This document shows positions 1 through 11,250 of a stretch of DNA of 35,858 nt, piece after piece. Source of the DNA: Cyanophora paradoxa. Taxonomy: Eukaryota; Glaucocystophyceae; Cyanophorales; Cyanophoraceae. The stretch spans positions 1-35,858 of the forward strand of contig QPMI01000264.1 in the NCBI GenBank assembly GCA_004431415.1. Direction: 5' to 3'. The notes under the pieces were generated by a model, which had not been told where the DNA came from, searched no databases, and saw only the letters and a list, made by a program, of their open reading frames with translations. How positions within the stretch are numbered: the stretch's first letter is position 1; each line of letters opens with the position of its first letter. A program made the position numbers and the translations under genes.

Positions 1-1173
1 ACGGCGAGGGCGAAGATGCCGGCGATGCGCTGGAAGCGCGCCATGTCGCTGTTGCTGCTCCGCGCCTGCGGCCGGTCCAGAGCCATGTGGATCTGTCGCA
101 GCGGCAGTAGAGGTTAGGAGGGCGCGAGAAGCGAGCGAGCGAGCGAGAAGGAGGCGGGCGGGCGGGCGACTGACTGACTGACCATGCGGGCGGCGATGGT
201 GTCGTTGCCGGTGGCGGTGACGAGGGCGCGGGCCGAGCCCTGGACGGCCAGCGTCCCGGCCAGCGCCACGTTCTTCGACTCGAGGGGGCTGTCGTCCGTG
301 CACTCCTTGCAGCGGCCCTGAGGCGTCCCGATCCCCGTGAACAGGGCCATGTCCACCTGCGTGGGAGCGAGCGAGAGGATCCTTGCTTGAAGGCGCGAGC
401 GAGCGAGCGAGCGAGCGAGCGGGGAAGGGCACCTTGAAGTCGGTGCAGTCGACGATGCGGCAGTCGGCGGGGATTCGGTCGCCCGCCTCCAGGAGGATCA
501 AATCCCCAGGCACGAGCTCCGCCGCGTGCACGCGGCTCCGCGCGCCCTCGCGCACGACCTGCGCCCACTGCGCCCGACCGCCCGCCCGCGCGTCGGCTGC
601 CGCCCGGCCCGGCCCGGCCCGGCCCGGCCCGCGACGCGGCACGGACCTGGGGAATGATATTCGAGTAGAGAGAGCCGCCGATGGGCCGGATGTTGAGCGT
701 GACGTCGCTGCGCGGCCGCGTTCAGGCGGGGCGGGGCGGGGCGGGGAGGGCGGGCGGGCGGGGTACCAGACGGCGATGAGCACGAGGAGGCCGATGGCGA
801 TCCCCAGAGCCTCCTTGTCCGAATCCAGTCCGTAGAGAACTGCGCGGGGCGTCGCGCCGATCCGGGCTTCAAGCGCAGCGCAGCCCGCACCGAACGAGAA
901 GCAGGCGCAGATCCAGTAGAGACCGCAATACCCGCTGAAGAGGCCCTTGAGGTACGGCAGTAGCCCGAAGAAACGTCGCGGCAGCGATATGGCGTTCTTG
1001 CCCTGCGGCCGCGCGCGGTCGGCAGGGGCGGCCGGCCGCCAAACTCGCAACTGGCGCGCGCACCCGCTTTGCGAGCTCTTCATGCGCCCTAATCTCTGTT
1101 AGGCCGCGCTCCGACTGCGTGTTGAAGCGTTCCTGCGCAGAAACCACAGTGAGCGATCGGTCGCTTGCTAGCA
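1..1173 (-). CDS. P-type cation ATPase, IIC (Na+/K+- or H+/K+-ATPase alpha-like), 5' part, partial
   Basis: This is the N-terminal part of a cation-pumping P-type ATPase of the plasma or internal membrane; the gene runs off the left edge. Inferred exons on the minus strand are about 1173-1064, 1002-767, 707-647, 558-433, 356-183 and 92-1, all GT-AG with matching phases. In order they encode a cytosolic segment ending ERGLTEIRAHEELAKR and then GKNAISLP (family: RGLT..RA and GPNALTPP), two membrane segments (YCGLYWICACFSFGAG and LGIAIGLLVLIAV), NIIPQVVREG, the actuator-domain motif VPGDLILLEAGDRIPADCRI, and SPLESKN followed by GTLAVQGSARALVTATGN. The spacing and the PLESKN block (family PLETRN) point to subfamily IIC. 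The catalytic loop usually read TGES reads TGIG here, so the glutamate is missing. The phosphorylation site and nucleotide domain lie outside the window. The true start is not fixed: the first exon may extend to about 1210 and earlier exons may exist. Confidence 0.85.
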
Positions 1174-2816
1174 CGGGCTCCGGACTGGTGCGGCGCGAAC
1201 CTCCAGTACTTCTAACCTAACTTGGTGAGAGTCCTGCGCGGCGCAGCGCACGTCAGGACGCTGAAAGACGCGCGGCGCGAGCCCCCCGCCGAAGCGCACG
1301 TTGTCGCCGTATTCTGTGCTATCCGCGTTGAGCCCGACCTTCTGTCTTTCCAGGGCGGCGCGCATTTTGATTGCTGCCTCCCTGAAGTGCGAGCGAAGCT
1401 ACGGAAAAGCGGATAGCCGATCAGCGAACGCCTCTTTGCTGACGGAAGGCGGGAATGCTGCACCTGGAGACTCTCCCATCCTACCGAGTGTTTTGAGCTC
1501 TTATCAATGAGGTGATCTGCGCATAACACCCAACGCGGCGTCAGCGGTCTGGCGTCAGAGCCAAAACGCCCGCTGACCTGAAGATTCGACGCTTGTCCTG
1601 CCGGCTTTCCCCGCTGGATCCCACGCTAAGGAGCCGAAAACAAGCAGTTCATCAGCAGAAAGACGCAGAGAAAACGTATGCGCCACGAAGCGCGAGGTGG
1701 CAACCGAAAGGCCGGCGGACCGTGATCGAGTGTCTTCGGGGTCATGCGGTCGAGTCCAGATAAAGCTGCAGCTCCTCTTCGGATCTCGAAAGAGGATGAC
1801 CGACGGCCGGGGCCGACATGTGCATCGAAGGAGAGCCGGGCGCCGATGTCTGTGGCTACGATTCCGCTGGTTGCGGCCGGCATTGGTCTGGAGCCGCTGG
1901 TTGCGGCCGACATGGTCCAAGGCGCTGGGCAAGAAAGGGAGGCTCGGAGGCCCCTTCTTGGCTAGCTAGCTATGCAAGGTCGCCGCTTCGTTGGGGGGGT
2001 ACGCGCTGATGTGAATTTTCGTGACTCTGTTTTTATGCGCCCTATTGCGCGCGTCAGGCGTCCGCCTTGACGCTTGCGCGCGATATGCGATGCCGCAATG
2101 CCGCAGTGATCATGCAGCCTGGCAGCTGCAGCCTGCAGGTTAACGTTGGATAAGTGGAATAAGCGTGCATGACATGATGCGCATGCGCGCGCAGCGCTAG
2201 CGCTAGCCGCCATTGTATACCGGCCCCGACAATGATTAGCCTTGCGCGAGGAGTCGCCGAGGACGCCTTTTTGGCGCGGCTCTCTGGCGACTCCCTGCGG
2301 GCTGTCCCTTGAAGAAAGGGTCATGATCAAGCCATGATCAGAAGCACCAGGTGGCAGGCGCGCATTATTGCCAATGTTTGCCATCAGGCTAGGTCTAGAT
2401 CTACACCTCTACGGAAGGACGCGGCTTGGACGCCCTCCTAAGCGTGTGCGATCGCGAGCGCCCTTAGCTAGCGCTTTGATAGGCGCCATGCGAGCAGCCT
2501 GCGCTCTATAGCTAGGCCTTAAGCCTGCATCTATAGCTGCGCATGCGCGGAAGAAACAGTAGATCAAATTTCAGAGGGGGGCGACTGCACCTGGCTAAAT
2601 CTAGACTGCATCCTCAATAGCCTGCAGCTGCCGACATGCGTCGACGTCGCGAAATGAAGCTTCAGGGGAGCTGTGCTAGGCTCCAACTTCCATCAGCTTC
2701 AAAACGGGGGGCCGTTAGCTAAATAAAGGGGCGTTAGATCTAGAAGAGATCTAGATCGACATGCATTAATTATATATAAAATTCAGTCGACGGGAACGGG
2801 CGAGCGCGGACCGGGC
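1174..2816. other. Intergenic stretch, no confident gene
   Basis: About 1.6 kb between the 5' end of the P-type ATPase and the 3' end of the next minus-strand gene. Upstream ATPase exons could lie in 1200-1500, but nothing there aligns convincingly to the family. From about 2040 the sequence is lower in GC and full of palindromic six-mers (TCTAGA, AGATCT, GCTAGC, CTGCAG, GCATGC), for example around 2385-2400 and 2730-2760. Short open frames are present but show no family signal. Confidence 0.5.
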
Positions 2817-3696
2817 TCATGCGCGCCTCCGGCCCTCCGGCCGCGCCGAGGGCCGGGCGAGCTCGAGGAGGTCGAGGGCGGCGTCATACAGCTTCACGAA
2901 GAGCGGCTGCGCGAGGGCCGCCGCGGCGTAGAAGAGCCGGAAGGGAGCGCTTGGGCTTCCGCCAAGGGCGCAAGGGAGGACGAGGAGCGAGTGGTGGTCC
3001 ACCTGCTTGAAGAGTGAGGATCCGGACGGGCCATGGCCAACGTGAACAGGGGCCGATCGATATCGCGAGGCCCAGCGGGACGCACATGCTCGCAAATGAG
3101 CGCCAGGCCCCCGGGTTTCTCCCTCTTGAACCGCAGCCATACCACGAGCGGGAACGTGAATCGCGGGGCCAGCTCACGCAGGGCGCGCAGCGGAACGAGA
3201 GCCGGGCCCGGGCGAAGTTGTAGGTTACACCAGACCACGGCGCGCTCGCGCTTCGCGTCGATCACTGTCTCCACGAAGTCGACCTGCAGAAAATGGATGA
3301 GGCCACAACGCGTGCGTATATGGGCGTCGACATCCGAGCCAACCTCACCTCGTAGTCCAAGACCGCCGTGCCGAATCGGTACGCTGCAGCGAAGAACGTG
3401 AATACAGACGCGTCGGTCGCGGCGGAGCAGCGCTCCCGAAGACCGCGGCCGCAAACCGCTGTCGGTTTGTACGAAAACCGCAAACCGCAATAGAGCGCGC
3501 GGCGGCCGCGGGAGCGCGCGAAGAAGGTAAAGATAGACACGTCCTCGGCGAAGCACCGCTCCACGAGCTCCCGCTGGATCGACCTGCCCCGCGCTCCTTC
3601 AAAAAGAACGTACGCGGGGCGATCTTGGGACGCGAACCTGTCCTTGCCCGTCACGCCGCGGATCACCGCGTGGATGCTCTCCTCCGTAACCTCCAT
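2817..3696 (-). CDS. Hypothetical protein, possible NTF2/SnoaL-like fold
   Basis: Three-exon model: 3696-3349, 3283-3086 and 3002-2817, phase 0 at both junctions, donors GAG|GTGAGG and CAT|GTGCGT, acceptors CTGCAG and AAGCAG, giving about 243 aa from ATG at 3696 to TGA. The protein starts MEVTEESIHAVIRG and contains VERCFAEDVSIFTFF, then LDYEVDFVETVIDAKRERAV, RFTFPLVVWLRFKRE, ALICEHVDHHSLLVLP and a C-terminal FRLFYAAAALAQPLFVKLYD. Short helix, an aspartate-phenylalanine stretch, beta strands and a closing H-D-H segment resemble plant and algal SnoaL/DUF2358-like proteins, but I cannot name a function. An imperfect duplication inside exon 1 (about 3385-3435 and 3514-3562) may mark a further in-frame intron. 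It is divergent with the VMA22-like gene 82 bp away. Confidence 0.55.
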
Positions 3697-3778
3697 CCCC
3701 GGGAGCGATTAAGGCTCCTCAGCTCATACAGCCGAGCAAGGGTACACTCTCCCCGATCGGCCTCAAGAACGGGGTCGA
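3697..3778. promoter_or_regulatory. Probable bidirectional promoter between divergent genes
   Basis: Only 82 bp separate the start codons of the minus-strand gene (3696) and the plus-strand VMA22-like gene (3779), so promoters and 5' UTRs must share this interval or overlap the coding sequence. No TATA box or other named element is evident. The call rests on geometry alone. Confidence 0.45.
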
Positions 3779-5426
3779 ATGGCGCTGGAGGCGGTCCACG
3801 CGAACCCTCTGGAAGCAATCGACGAGGATGCCGTGCCCCGCGGCGGTCCTCGGCTCACGCTCGAGGACGTCTGCTCGGCGCTGGATGCTCTGGTCGTTAG
3901 TTACTTCAGCGCCTACGACCGCGCGCTCGACTGCCAGTCGCGGCTCGTCAAGGCCATCTCGAGGGTGAGTTGGCAGCGTTCCCCGCCCCTCCAGCCCACG
4001 CTTGCCGCAGGGGCACTGGAGCCTGGCAAAGGCGAAGTATTCCATGGGCCCGCGCGCAATCACGGCGGTGCACTACGACAACAACATGTTCGCCTCGGTC
4101 AGGATAAGAGTGTACGCGCCTCCTTTCCCCGCTGCGCGCGAGCCTCCGTCATCACCGCCTCCTGACCGCAGGGAGTGCGACTGCCCCCACGAGGAGGACT
4201 GGTCGCAAAGGCGCGGCGAGAAGACTTGCATCTCACGGGCAGCCGGCCTCTCCGGGGCGGACCTCGAACGCATCGACGGGGAAGCGGGCAGCGTGCACCA
4301 CGCTATGCGGCGGTTGGGCGGCGCGGGCCTCGACACGGCCTCGAGCCCCGACGTCGTGTACGACAACCAGAGCGACGACGCGGCCGTACAGGAGCCCGGG
4401 ATCGGACAGCTGGCGAGCGGCATCCGGAAGAGCCTGAGCATGGGCAATGGGATCAGCTCGATCCGCGGCTCCCTCGCGAAGGCGGTCGGATCCCTGCGCA
4501 TGCGGAGGCCGGGAAGCTCCAATTCGTTGCGCGAAGCGGGGGCGGCGGCGGCCTGCGGCAGCGGTGCGGAGGAGGACGAGCGCGCAGCCGCTTACTCAGC
4601 GTCGAAGGGGAAGCAGCGGCGGCCGCAGCGGTCCGAGGTGCCGCCGCCGCCACCGCCCCGCTCCTCTCGCACAGCTTACCCGCCGATGCGCGGCGCAGGG
4701 CCTCGAGCTTCGGGACAGCCGCCCGCGCAGCGGGTCGAGCGACTCACGGCTGCCGGTCAAGCCGTCGGACCCGCCGCCGCACCACCGCCTCAACGCGGGG
4801 ACCCTCACAGAGCACGCGGCGAAGGGCAAGGACAGCAACGAGGGTCCGCCCGCCCTCGCCAGCGCCCCGCCCCTGCGCCCCCACGATGTCGACGGGGCCC
4901 GGCGCAGTCACGCCGCTTCTGGCGGAGCGCATCCTGACGAACATGGAGTCACGCGCCCTTTCGCACGTGCGGCGCCCGCGTACCCCGGCTCCGAACGCGC
5001 GTGCCCCCCTCGAGCCCCTCCCCCGCAGTGCGACTCGGAGCTGGACGAGTTCGATTCGAGCCGTCCGAGTCCCTCCCGGCGGGACCCCCTGCTCTGGTAC
5101 CCCCCCCCGGCTGCCCCGCCGCGCGCCCTTTGTCCCCCTCCCCCCCTTTGACCGCCTGACGGCCCGCCAGGTTCGGCGTGCTGGTCTCGCCCCACCTGCG
5201 GACGGCTCAGCAGGAGTTCAAGGGCGGTGCGGCCCTTCCCCTCCCATCCCATCCCTGATTGTGATAGGCCCTTACTAAAAGTTTCGGGGCGGGGCCGGCA
5301 GCGGTGGAGATTGCTGTGGAGCTGGCGGACGCGCGGCACCACATGGAGGCCGACTGCCGCCTCTACGCCCGCCTCCTCGCCACCAAGGCCGAACTCCTCC
5401 ACGAGCCCCTCGTCGACCTCTCCTAG
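3779..5426 (+). CDS. VMA22/CCDC115-like V-ATPase assembly factor
   Basis: VMA22 (yeast) and CCDC115 (animals) help assemble the membrane sector of the V-ATPase in the ER. Eight exons fit with consistent phase: 3779-3964, 4011-4111, 4172-4637, 4699-4843, 4908-4966, 5029-5096, 5171-5226 and 5302-5426, giving 401 aa. Family signatures are the N-terminal helix LTLEDVCSALDALVVSYF, then GHWSLAKAKYSMGPRAIT (family: W.SLAKARY.MG), and the C-terminal DPLLWFGVLVSPHLRTAQ split over the 5096/5171 junction (family: DPLrWFG.LVP..LRqAQ), ending in the helix AVEIAVELADARHHMEADC. Known members are about 180-200 aa. The excess lies in exons 3 to 5, a Ser/Arg/Pro-rich and probably disordered insertion of some 200 residues. 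All introns are GT-AG and 46-75 nt. Homology is secure at the two ends; the exact middle splicing is inferred. Confidence 0.8.
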
Positions 5427-6105
5427 CCGACCGGCCGGCTATAGCTAGAGCCGACCGGCCGCCCCCGTCCTCGATATCGACATCCCTCGAATTCGCGCCC
5501 GCCCCGCGCGCCCTTTCGAGCGCTAGCTCCGCCTTCTTTTCCCCTTCGCCCCCGGATTCGTCGCACCCAGGAACCTAGTAGGGTCCGTACTAGTGCTAGA
5601 ACTTCTTACGTATACGTTAAATTTAACAACGAACTCGACTTTTCTGGGGCGCTAGCACTACGGCAGCCGGCCTAGAATATCGATCGATTGCCGCGGCGCG
5701 CGCACGCGCGCGCCGCTGGGCCGCGGGCCGGCGAGCTAGTTACTGAGTGCTAGCGCTAGCGCTCCCCGCGCGCGGCGCCCGGCCGAGCCCGCGGCCGGCC
5801 GCTCCCGGAGTCCAGCGCGCGCTAGCGCTAGCTGCGCAAGCATGCGCAGCGCCGCGGCGCCGCGTCGGCGTGCGGCGTGGCCTGCGCCTCGCCGCGACTC
5901 TAGATCTAGCTCTAGATCTAGATCGGCAGATCCCGGCGCCAGCTGCATGCAGGCTGCATGCGCAGCCGTCGATCTGCCAGCTCATTGCCCCTATTTTGGG
6001 GTCGGCCGGGCAGGGGGTACTCGGTAGAGAAGTGTAGTTCTCTGGCGAACTTGGCAAGGCTGTAGCTGGCTCTCCCCGCGGCTTCGGCCGATCAGCGCAG
6101 CAGCG
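5427..6105. other. Intergenic region rich in palindromic six-mers
   Basis: No gene is visible. It probably holds the VMA22-like 3' UTR and the promoter and 5' UTR of the RCC1-repeat gene. From about 5690 to 5990 it is dense in self-complementary words: GCTAGCGCTAGC at several places, TCTAGATCTAG near 5900, and GCATGC and CTGCAG near 5945. Confidence 0.5.
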
Positions 6106-9100
6106 ATGGGTGGGGCACAAGGCAAGACGACGCCCTCGTCGCCTACGATGCTGCGCAGCAACGAGCAGGCCACAAGGGAGGCGATAGCACAGGCCCGCGC
6201 CCATCTCGATGAGATCAACGCAAAAGCGAATCGACGGAGCTCGGGGGCTCAGGAGGAGGCAACTCCACGATCGCCCTCGAAACCTGCTGTCCCAACTTCC
6301 TCCACAGTCGGAGCCAACCAGGCGGCTGCCGTACGACAGGCTCTCGCAAAAGTCAACAATACCTTGCACGACACCTTTGAGTCGAGCTCATCGACCAAGG
6401 ACGTCGTGGGCAGCGCGGCTATCATGCCAGCTGTCCCGACCGCATCTCAGCCCGCTCTCCGCAAATCGTCCCTCAGCTCCCAGATCATGCCTTCGGGAAG
6501 CACCACGGGCCCTTCGTCCACCGGCAAAACCTCCGCCGCCCTTGCCCCTCGTTCGTCCCTCCGAGCCCGATAGAGACATTCGATCTCACCGTCCGCCCCC
6601 GCGCAGCGCCCGAACCGGGTCTCGTTTACACATGGGGCTCGGGCGAGGCGGTGGGAGTTGGAGACGAGATGGAGGTCTCGACCCCGGCGGTTCTCGCGAC
6701 GCTCGAGCAAGAACACGGAGTGAAGACCGTGTCGCGGGTCGCCGCGGGGCCCAACTTCACGCTCTTCCTCTCTCCCGAAGGCAGGCTCTACTCTTGCGGG
6801 AACAACGACGACGGCCAGCTCGGCGTGGGGGACGAGCAGCCGCGGTCGGTCCCGACGTTCGTCGTCTTTCCCGCCGGCGTCTCCATCGCCCGCATCGCGT
6901 GCGGCTACTGCCATGCAGGTAAAAGCTTCCCCCGAGCGAGCGAACGCCGCCGCGCCGACGCGTCTGACCTGCCGAATTCGAACGCCGCAGCCGCGTGCGA
7001 CACTCGTGGCGTCGCGTATACGTGGGGCAGCGGCCTCATGGGGCGCCTGGGCACGGGAAGCGAGAAGGTCCACCCGAACCCGACGCGGATCGATTCCCTC
7101 GCCGCGGCGGGCGCCTTCGTGAGCAATGTCGCCTGCGGCCAGTACAACACGGGCTTTGTGTGCGTTCAAGTGCAGCTGCCGGGCGCGCCGCCTCGCCTCA
7201 CGCGCCGCGCGGCAGCACGGACGACGGGAGGCTCTTCGTGACTGGCTCGAACGACTCAGGGCAGCTCGGCCTCGGGGACTCGAACCCGCGGCTGACGCCG
7301 ACCCTCGTCCCGGCCCTCTCCCGCGTCGCTCAGGCGCGCGCGACGCTTCCGCGGCCTCCCGCGCCCTCCATCGTTGAGCTGAGCTTCCGTCCTTCGCAGG
7401 TCTCCTTCGGGGACCGGCACGTACTCGTGCTGGACGACGCGGGGCGCGTGCGGGCGGCCGGCGACAACGAGTTCGGGCAGCTCGGCATCCGCTCGGGTGA
7501 CACGGAGACGCGGCACGCCTTCGAGGAGCTGCCCAAGTTCACGGGCGCCTCGGCGGCCGCGCGGGCCGTGCAGGTGGCCTGCGGCGAGCGGCACAGCTCC
7601 GTGGTGGCCGCCGACGGCGGCCTCTACACCTTTGGGCACTGGGAGTCGTGCCAGCTCGGCAACCTCGTCAACTCGGACGCGCACGTGCCGACGCAGGTCG
7701 CCGCGCTGTCCGGCAAGCCCGTCGCCGCGACGGCCGTCGGGCCCTCCAACTCGCTCGCCGTCCTCGACGACGGCTCGGTCTGGTCCTGGGGCTACAGCAT
7801 CGACCAGCCGATCCCGAAGCCCGTCCCGTTCGACGACGGCCCGTTCGTTCAGGCGGCCGCCGTCGGCGCCGCGCACTTCGCCGCGATCACGAAGCGGACG
7901 GACGAGGTCGTGGAGTTCCCGTGGAGCGAGCACGACGCGGAGGTGCACTCGGGCCAGGAGCAGGCCGAGGACGCGCTCGTGCCCGTCCCCGCCCTCCGCG
8001 GCAAGAAGCTGGTCCAGCTCGACGCGCGCTTCACGCACTTCGGCGCCGTCACGGCCGCCGGCGAGCTCTACCTCTGGGGCCAGAACGACGACGGGCAGCT
8101 GGGGATGGACGAGGAGGAGGGCAGCCGCGAGGACCGGGCCGCCCCCACGCTGCTGCGCTCGCTCCGGGAGTCCGGGGCCCGCGTGGTCGCCGTCTCCTGC
8201 GGCTACGTGCACACGGCGTGCGTTACGGACGACGGCGGCCTCTGGACGTGGGGCCAGGGCCTCATGGGCCGCCTCGGCCACGGCGACGAGCGGGACCGGA
8301 GCAAGCCGGAGCGCGTGCGGGCGCTGGTGGACCTGCGGGAGCGCGCGGCGCGGCCGGCCTGCGGGCAGTACATGACGCTCTGCGTCTCCGAGTCGGGCAA
8401 GACCTTCCGCTGCGGCGTGGGCATCGGCGACCAGAACGTGCGCGGCGCGGAGCAGAGCGGCGCGGGCGCGCCGCGCCGCGCTTCGTTTCTGACAAAGCTC
8501 GCTCGCAGCCGGCGCTGGCGATGGCGCAGGTGGGCGGGGGCCTCGCCGGCAAGCGGGCGCGGGAGGCGGCGTGCGGGGACCGCCACTGCGCCGTGCTGGC
8601 CGACGACGGGGCGGTCTACACGTGGGGCGACGGCGACACGGGCGCCCTGGGCCACGGCGACGCGGAGCACAAGGGCGCGCCCAAGGCCGTCGAGGGCGCG
8701 CTCAAGGGCAAGCGCGTCCTCTCCGTCGCCTGCGGCGAGCGCCACACGGTTCGCCCCCCCGCCCGCCCTTGTTCTGCCGTCCTCTGCCTTAGGGCTGCGC
8801 GCTGACGGGGCGCCCGCCCTTCCTTTCGTTCAGATCGTGGCGACGGAGGGCGGGGAGGTGTACGCCTGGGGATGCGCCGACACGGGCCAGCTCGGAAACG
8901 GCGACTCGGACGCGCGCGACGTCCCCGCCCCGCGCCTCGTACCCCTCCCCAAGGGCGGCCCCAAGGTGCGAACGGAGCGAAGCGCGCCGCGTACCCCCCC
9001 CTCCCCCTTCCCGCATCTGAGCGGGCCCCCGCTCAGATGAAGACCGTGCTGGCGGGCCCCGTGGTGGCCGCCGCGCTGGACGAGAAGGGCGGGCTCTGGG

Positions 9101-9219
9101 CCTGGGGCCAGGGCATCGGCGAGGCCGGCCGCCCACTCCACCTCGGGCCCTTCCAGGGCCGCGCCTGTACCCACGCCGCGGTCTCCTCCGACCGCTTCCT
9201 CGCCGTCGTCTCCCCGTGA
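6106..9219 (+). CDS. RCC1-repeat protein with two tandem seven-repeat sets
   Basis: Beta-propeller protein of the RCC1 superfamily; members act as Ran exchange factors, ubiquitin-ligase parts or scaffolds, and which applies here cannot be told. Exons: 6106-6550, 6607-6918, 6991-7159, 7216-7324, 7400-8437, 8509-8748, 8834-8965 and 9037-9219, all in phase, about 875 aa. Residues 1-148 are a Ser/Ala/Pro-rich low-complexity leader starting MGGAQGKTTPSS. Then come 14 RCC1-like positions, for example LVYTWGSGEAVGVGDE, YSCGNNDDGQLGVGDE, YTWGSGLMGRLGTG, YLWGQNDDGQLGMD, WTWGQGLMGRLGHGDE, YAWGCADTGQLGNGDS and WAWGQGIGEAG. Repeats 2-4 closely match repeats 9-11, a seven-repeat offset. The intron at 7325-7399 is in frame and could be retained; the first donor (6551) is weak. 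No other domain is visible. Confidence 0.85.
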
Positions 9220-9572
9220 GCCCCGTACCCCCCACCTACCCACCCTCCTAGGAGCCTCCTTTCCCCCGCGCCCCCTTCCCCCGGGGCCGGGGGATCCCCC
9301 TTCCTTCCCTCCCCTCCCCTTCTCTCTCTCTCTTCCCCTCCCCCCCCCCCCCCTCCCCTTCTCTCTCCCCCCTCTTTTTCAATTGTACATTCGCCCCTCT
9401 TGAATGAAATCTAGGATTCTAAGCGGGGGCGGGCCGGCGGGAGTCTAATGCCGGGTCGCGGGATAGGCGCGGCGGAGGCGGAGAGGCGGAGGCGGGGCGG
9501 GCGGCAGAGGGGCGCGACTCGCCCGGCGAGCACCTCCGCCGCGCTGCGTCCCAGTGGGCCGCCCAGGGTGCC
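9220..9572. other. Intergenic region with pyrimidine tract
   Basis: Short gap between the RCC1-repeat gene and the CLU gene. About 9260-9380 is almost pure C/T on the plus strand, including CT dinucleotide and poly-C runs, followed by AT-richer sequence near 9381-9415. It probably holds the 3' UTR of one gene and the promoter of the next. The start of the next gene is not certain and could lie within about 9510-9572. Confidence 0.45.
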
Positions 9573-11250
9573 TTGGACGGCGGGGAGGCGTGGGCCTGGG
9601 ACCCGGCGGCCCGGGAGCTGCTGCGGGGCGAGAGGGGCGATAGGCACGGGGGGCCCCGCACGCGCAAGTGGCGGAGCGTCGCCCTTGCCGCCGGCATCGC
9701 GCTGGCGTTCCTCTTTCGTGTACGCCGCCGCGCGGCGCGCCGCGCGGTCGGGATCCCCAGCGGCTGGGTCCCGCCCCCGATGGCCCCCGTAGTCCTCGCC
9801 CCGGCCGAGCCCGAGCCCGAGGCCAAGGCGGGCGACGCCGTTACCCCCCCGCGGGGGGCGGACTCCGCATCCGCATCCGGGGGGGCGGGGGAGGGCGCAG
9901 CGGACGAGGCCGACCCCTTCGCCGTCGAAGAGGAGCAGGGGTGCGTGCGCGGGGAGGGCGGGGAGGGCGGGGCCAAGCTAAGAGAAAGCTCGAATGGGGC
10001 TAGAACGAACGGGCCCGAAAGAGCTCAACCTAGCTCAAGATTAGGCTCTTCGGCCTGCAGGCTGGAGGCTCTCGAGCTTGGCTAGAACTTAGCCTAGCAG
10101 CTCAGTGGCTTGAATTAGGCTCTTACAACGCGGCGGGGCCGGGGGCAGGCTGGAGGCGGGCGCGCCGCCGCGGACCGCGTCGTCAGAGGCGCGGGCGGCG
10201 GAACGGGATCGGCTCCTGCGGGACCCCGAGGAGGTCTCCGACGCCGGGTACGTGCACTTCAAATGAATTCCAACTACCGATCACGAACTATATATAAGCT
10301 TAAGATCTAGATGCTTAAGCTTGTTAATCATACCTTCCATTCGCAGAGAGTCTGTGTACGACGAGGAGGAGGAGGAAGCCAAGGGGCTCCCCGAGCAGAC
10401 GGACATCCCCGAGGAGATCGCGGGCGGAGCGGGCGGCGGCGGGGCCAAGCCCAAGAAGCGAAGAGCGAAGGGCAAGGGCAAGGGCAAGGCGCGGGCGGCG
10501 GAGGTGGTGAACGACAAGGAGGAGGAGGGGGCGGTAAGGCGGGGGGCGGGAGGCCTGGCCCGGACTCCACCGGCCCAAGCGGCAGCGGCGGCCCGAGCGG
10601 AGTCGGCGGTAAAGAAGGGTGAGGAGGAGGAGGGGGGGGCGAGGCGGGCGACCCCAGCTAGGACGCCCCCCTCCCAGGCGGCGGCTCCAGCAGCTTCGTC
10701 CGCTCCGTCCCCGTCCCCCGCCCCGGCCCCGGCCCCGGCCCCGGGGGCCGGCCCGGGATCGGCCCCGGCGTCCCCTCCCCCCGACCTGCGGGACTTCCCC
10801 CCCCCGGAGCCGACGCCCCCGCCCCCTCCGCCGCCCTTCGAGCTGAGGATCCCCCCGACGCCCCCGCCGGCCGCCTCCGCCTCGCCCGTGCCGCCCAAGC
10901 CGCCCCGCGAGCGGCGCTTCCCCTCCGTGCCGGGCCCCCCCGTCGCGCTCCCCGTGCCCACCGGCGGCTCCGCGCCGCCCCCGCCCGACACGGCGGCCGG
11001 CCCGCGGCTCGTGCAGACGAGCCCGTACCCGTACGCCGTCTACGCATCCGCTCGGGGCACCGGCGACGGCGGCGCCGCGCCGCTGGACCCCGAGGCGTCT
11101 TGGGACCGCTGGCCCGAAAACGGGGGCGAAGGGAACGACTTCAGCGCCCCGCCCTCACGCGGCGCCGAGGCGGCGGAATCGGCGGAATTGGCGGCGGCGG
11201 GACCCGATCCGGAGGCGCCGGCCCCCGTCGTCCACATCGTCGTCTGCCAG
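9573..11250 (+). other. Unusual N-terminal extension of the CLU gene (or a separate upstream gene)
   Basis: Three exons (9573-9940, 10149-10247, 10347-11250) join in phase and run in frame into the CLU_N region through a GC-AG intron. They encode one hydrophobic segment, SVALAAGIALAFLF, followed by a basic run FRVRRRAARR, like a signal anchor. Then come acidic DEEEEEAKG, a lysine-rich KPKKRRAKGKGKGK stretch, and long Ala/Pro-rich disorder (10540-11000). Known CLU proteins have no membrane segment, so this could instead be a separate gene. No alternative stop or polyadenylation evidence separates them: the only stop (11302-11304) lies in a T-rich stretch that reads as an intron. Confidence 0.5.

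Noticed and set aside
1212-1529. Separate small gene upstream of the P-type ATPase
   Set aside because: Open frames here overlap on both strands, lack splice or family support, and at most could be unresolved 5' exons of the ATPase.
9668-10622. Additional Arg-rich open frames in GC-rich genes
   Set aside because: Arg/Ala/Pro/Gly-only translations are the other frames of real exons and carry no family motifs.
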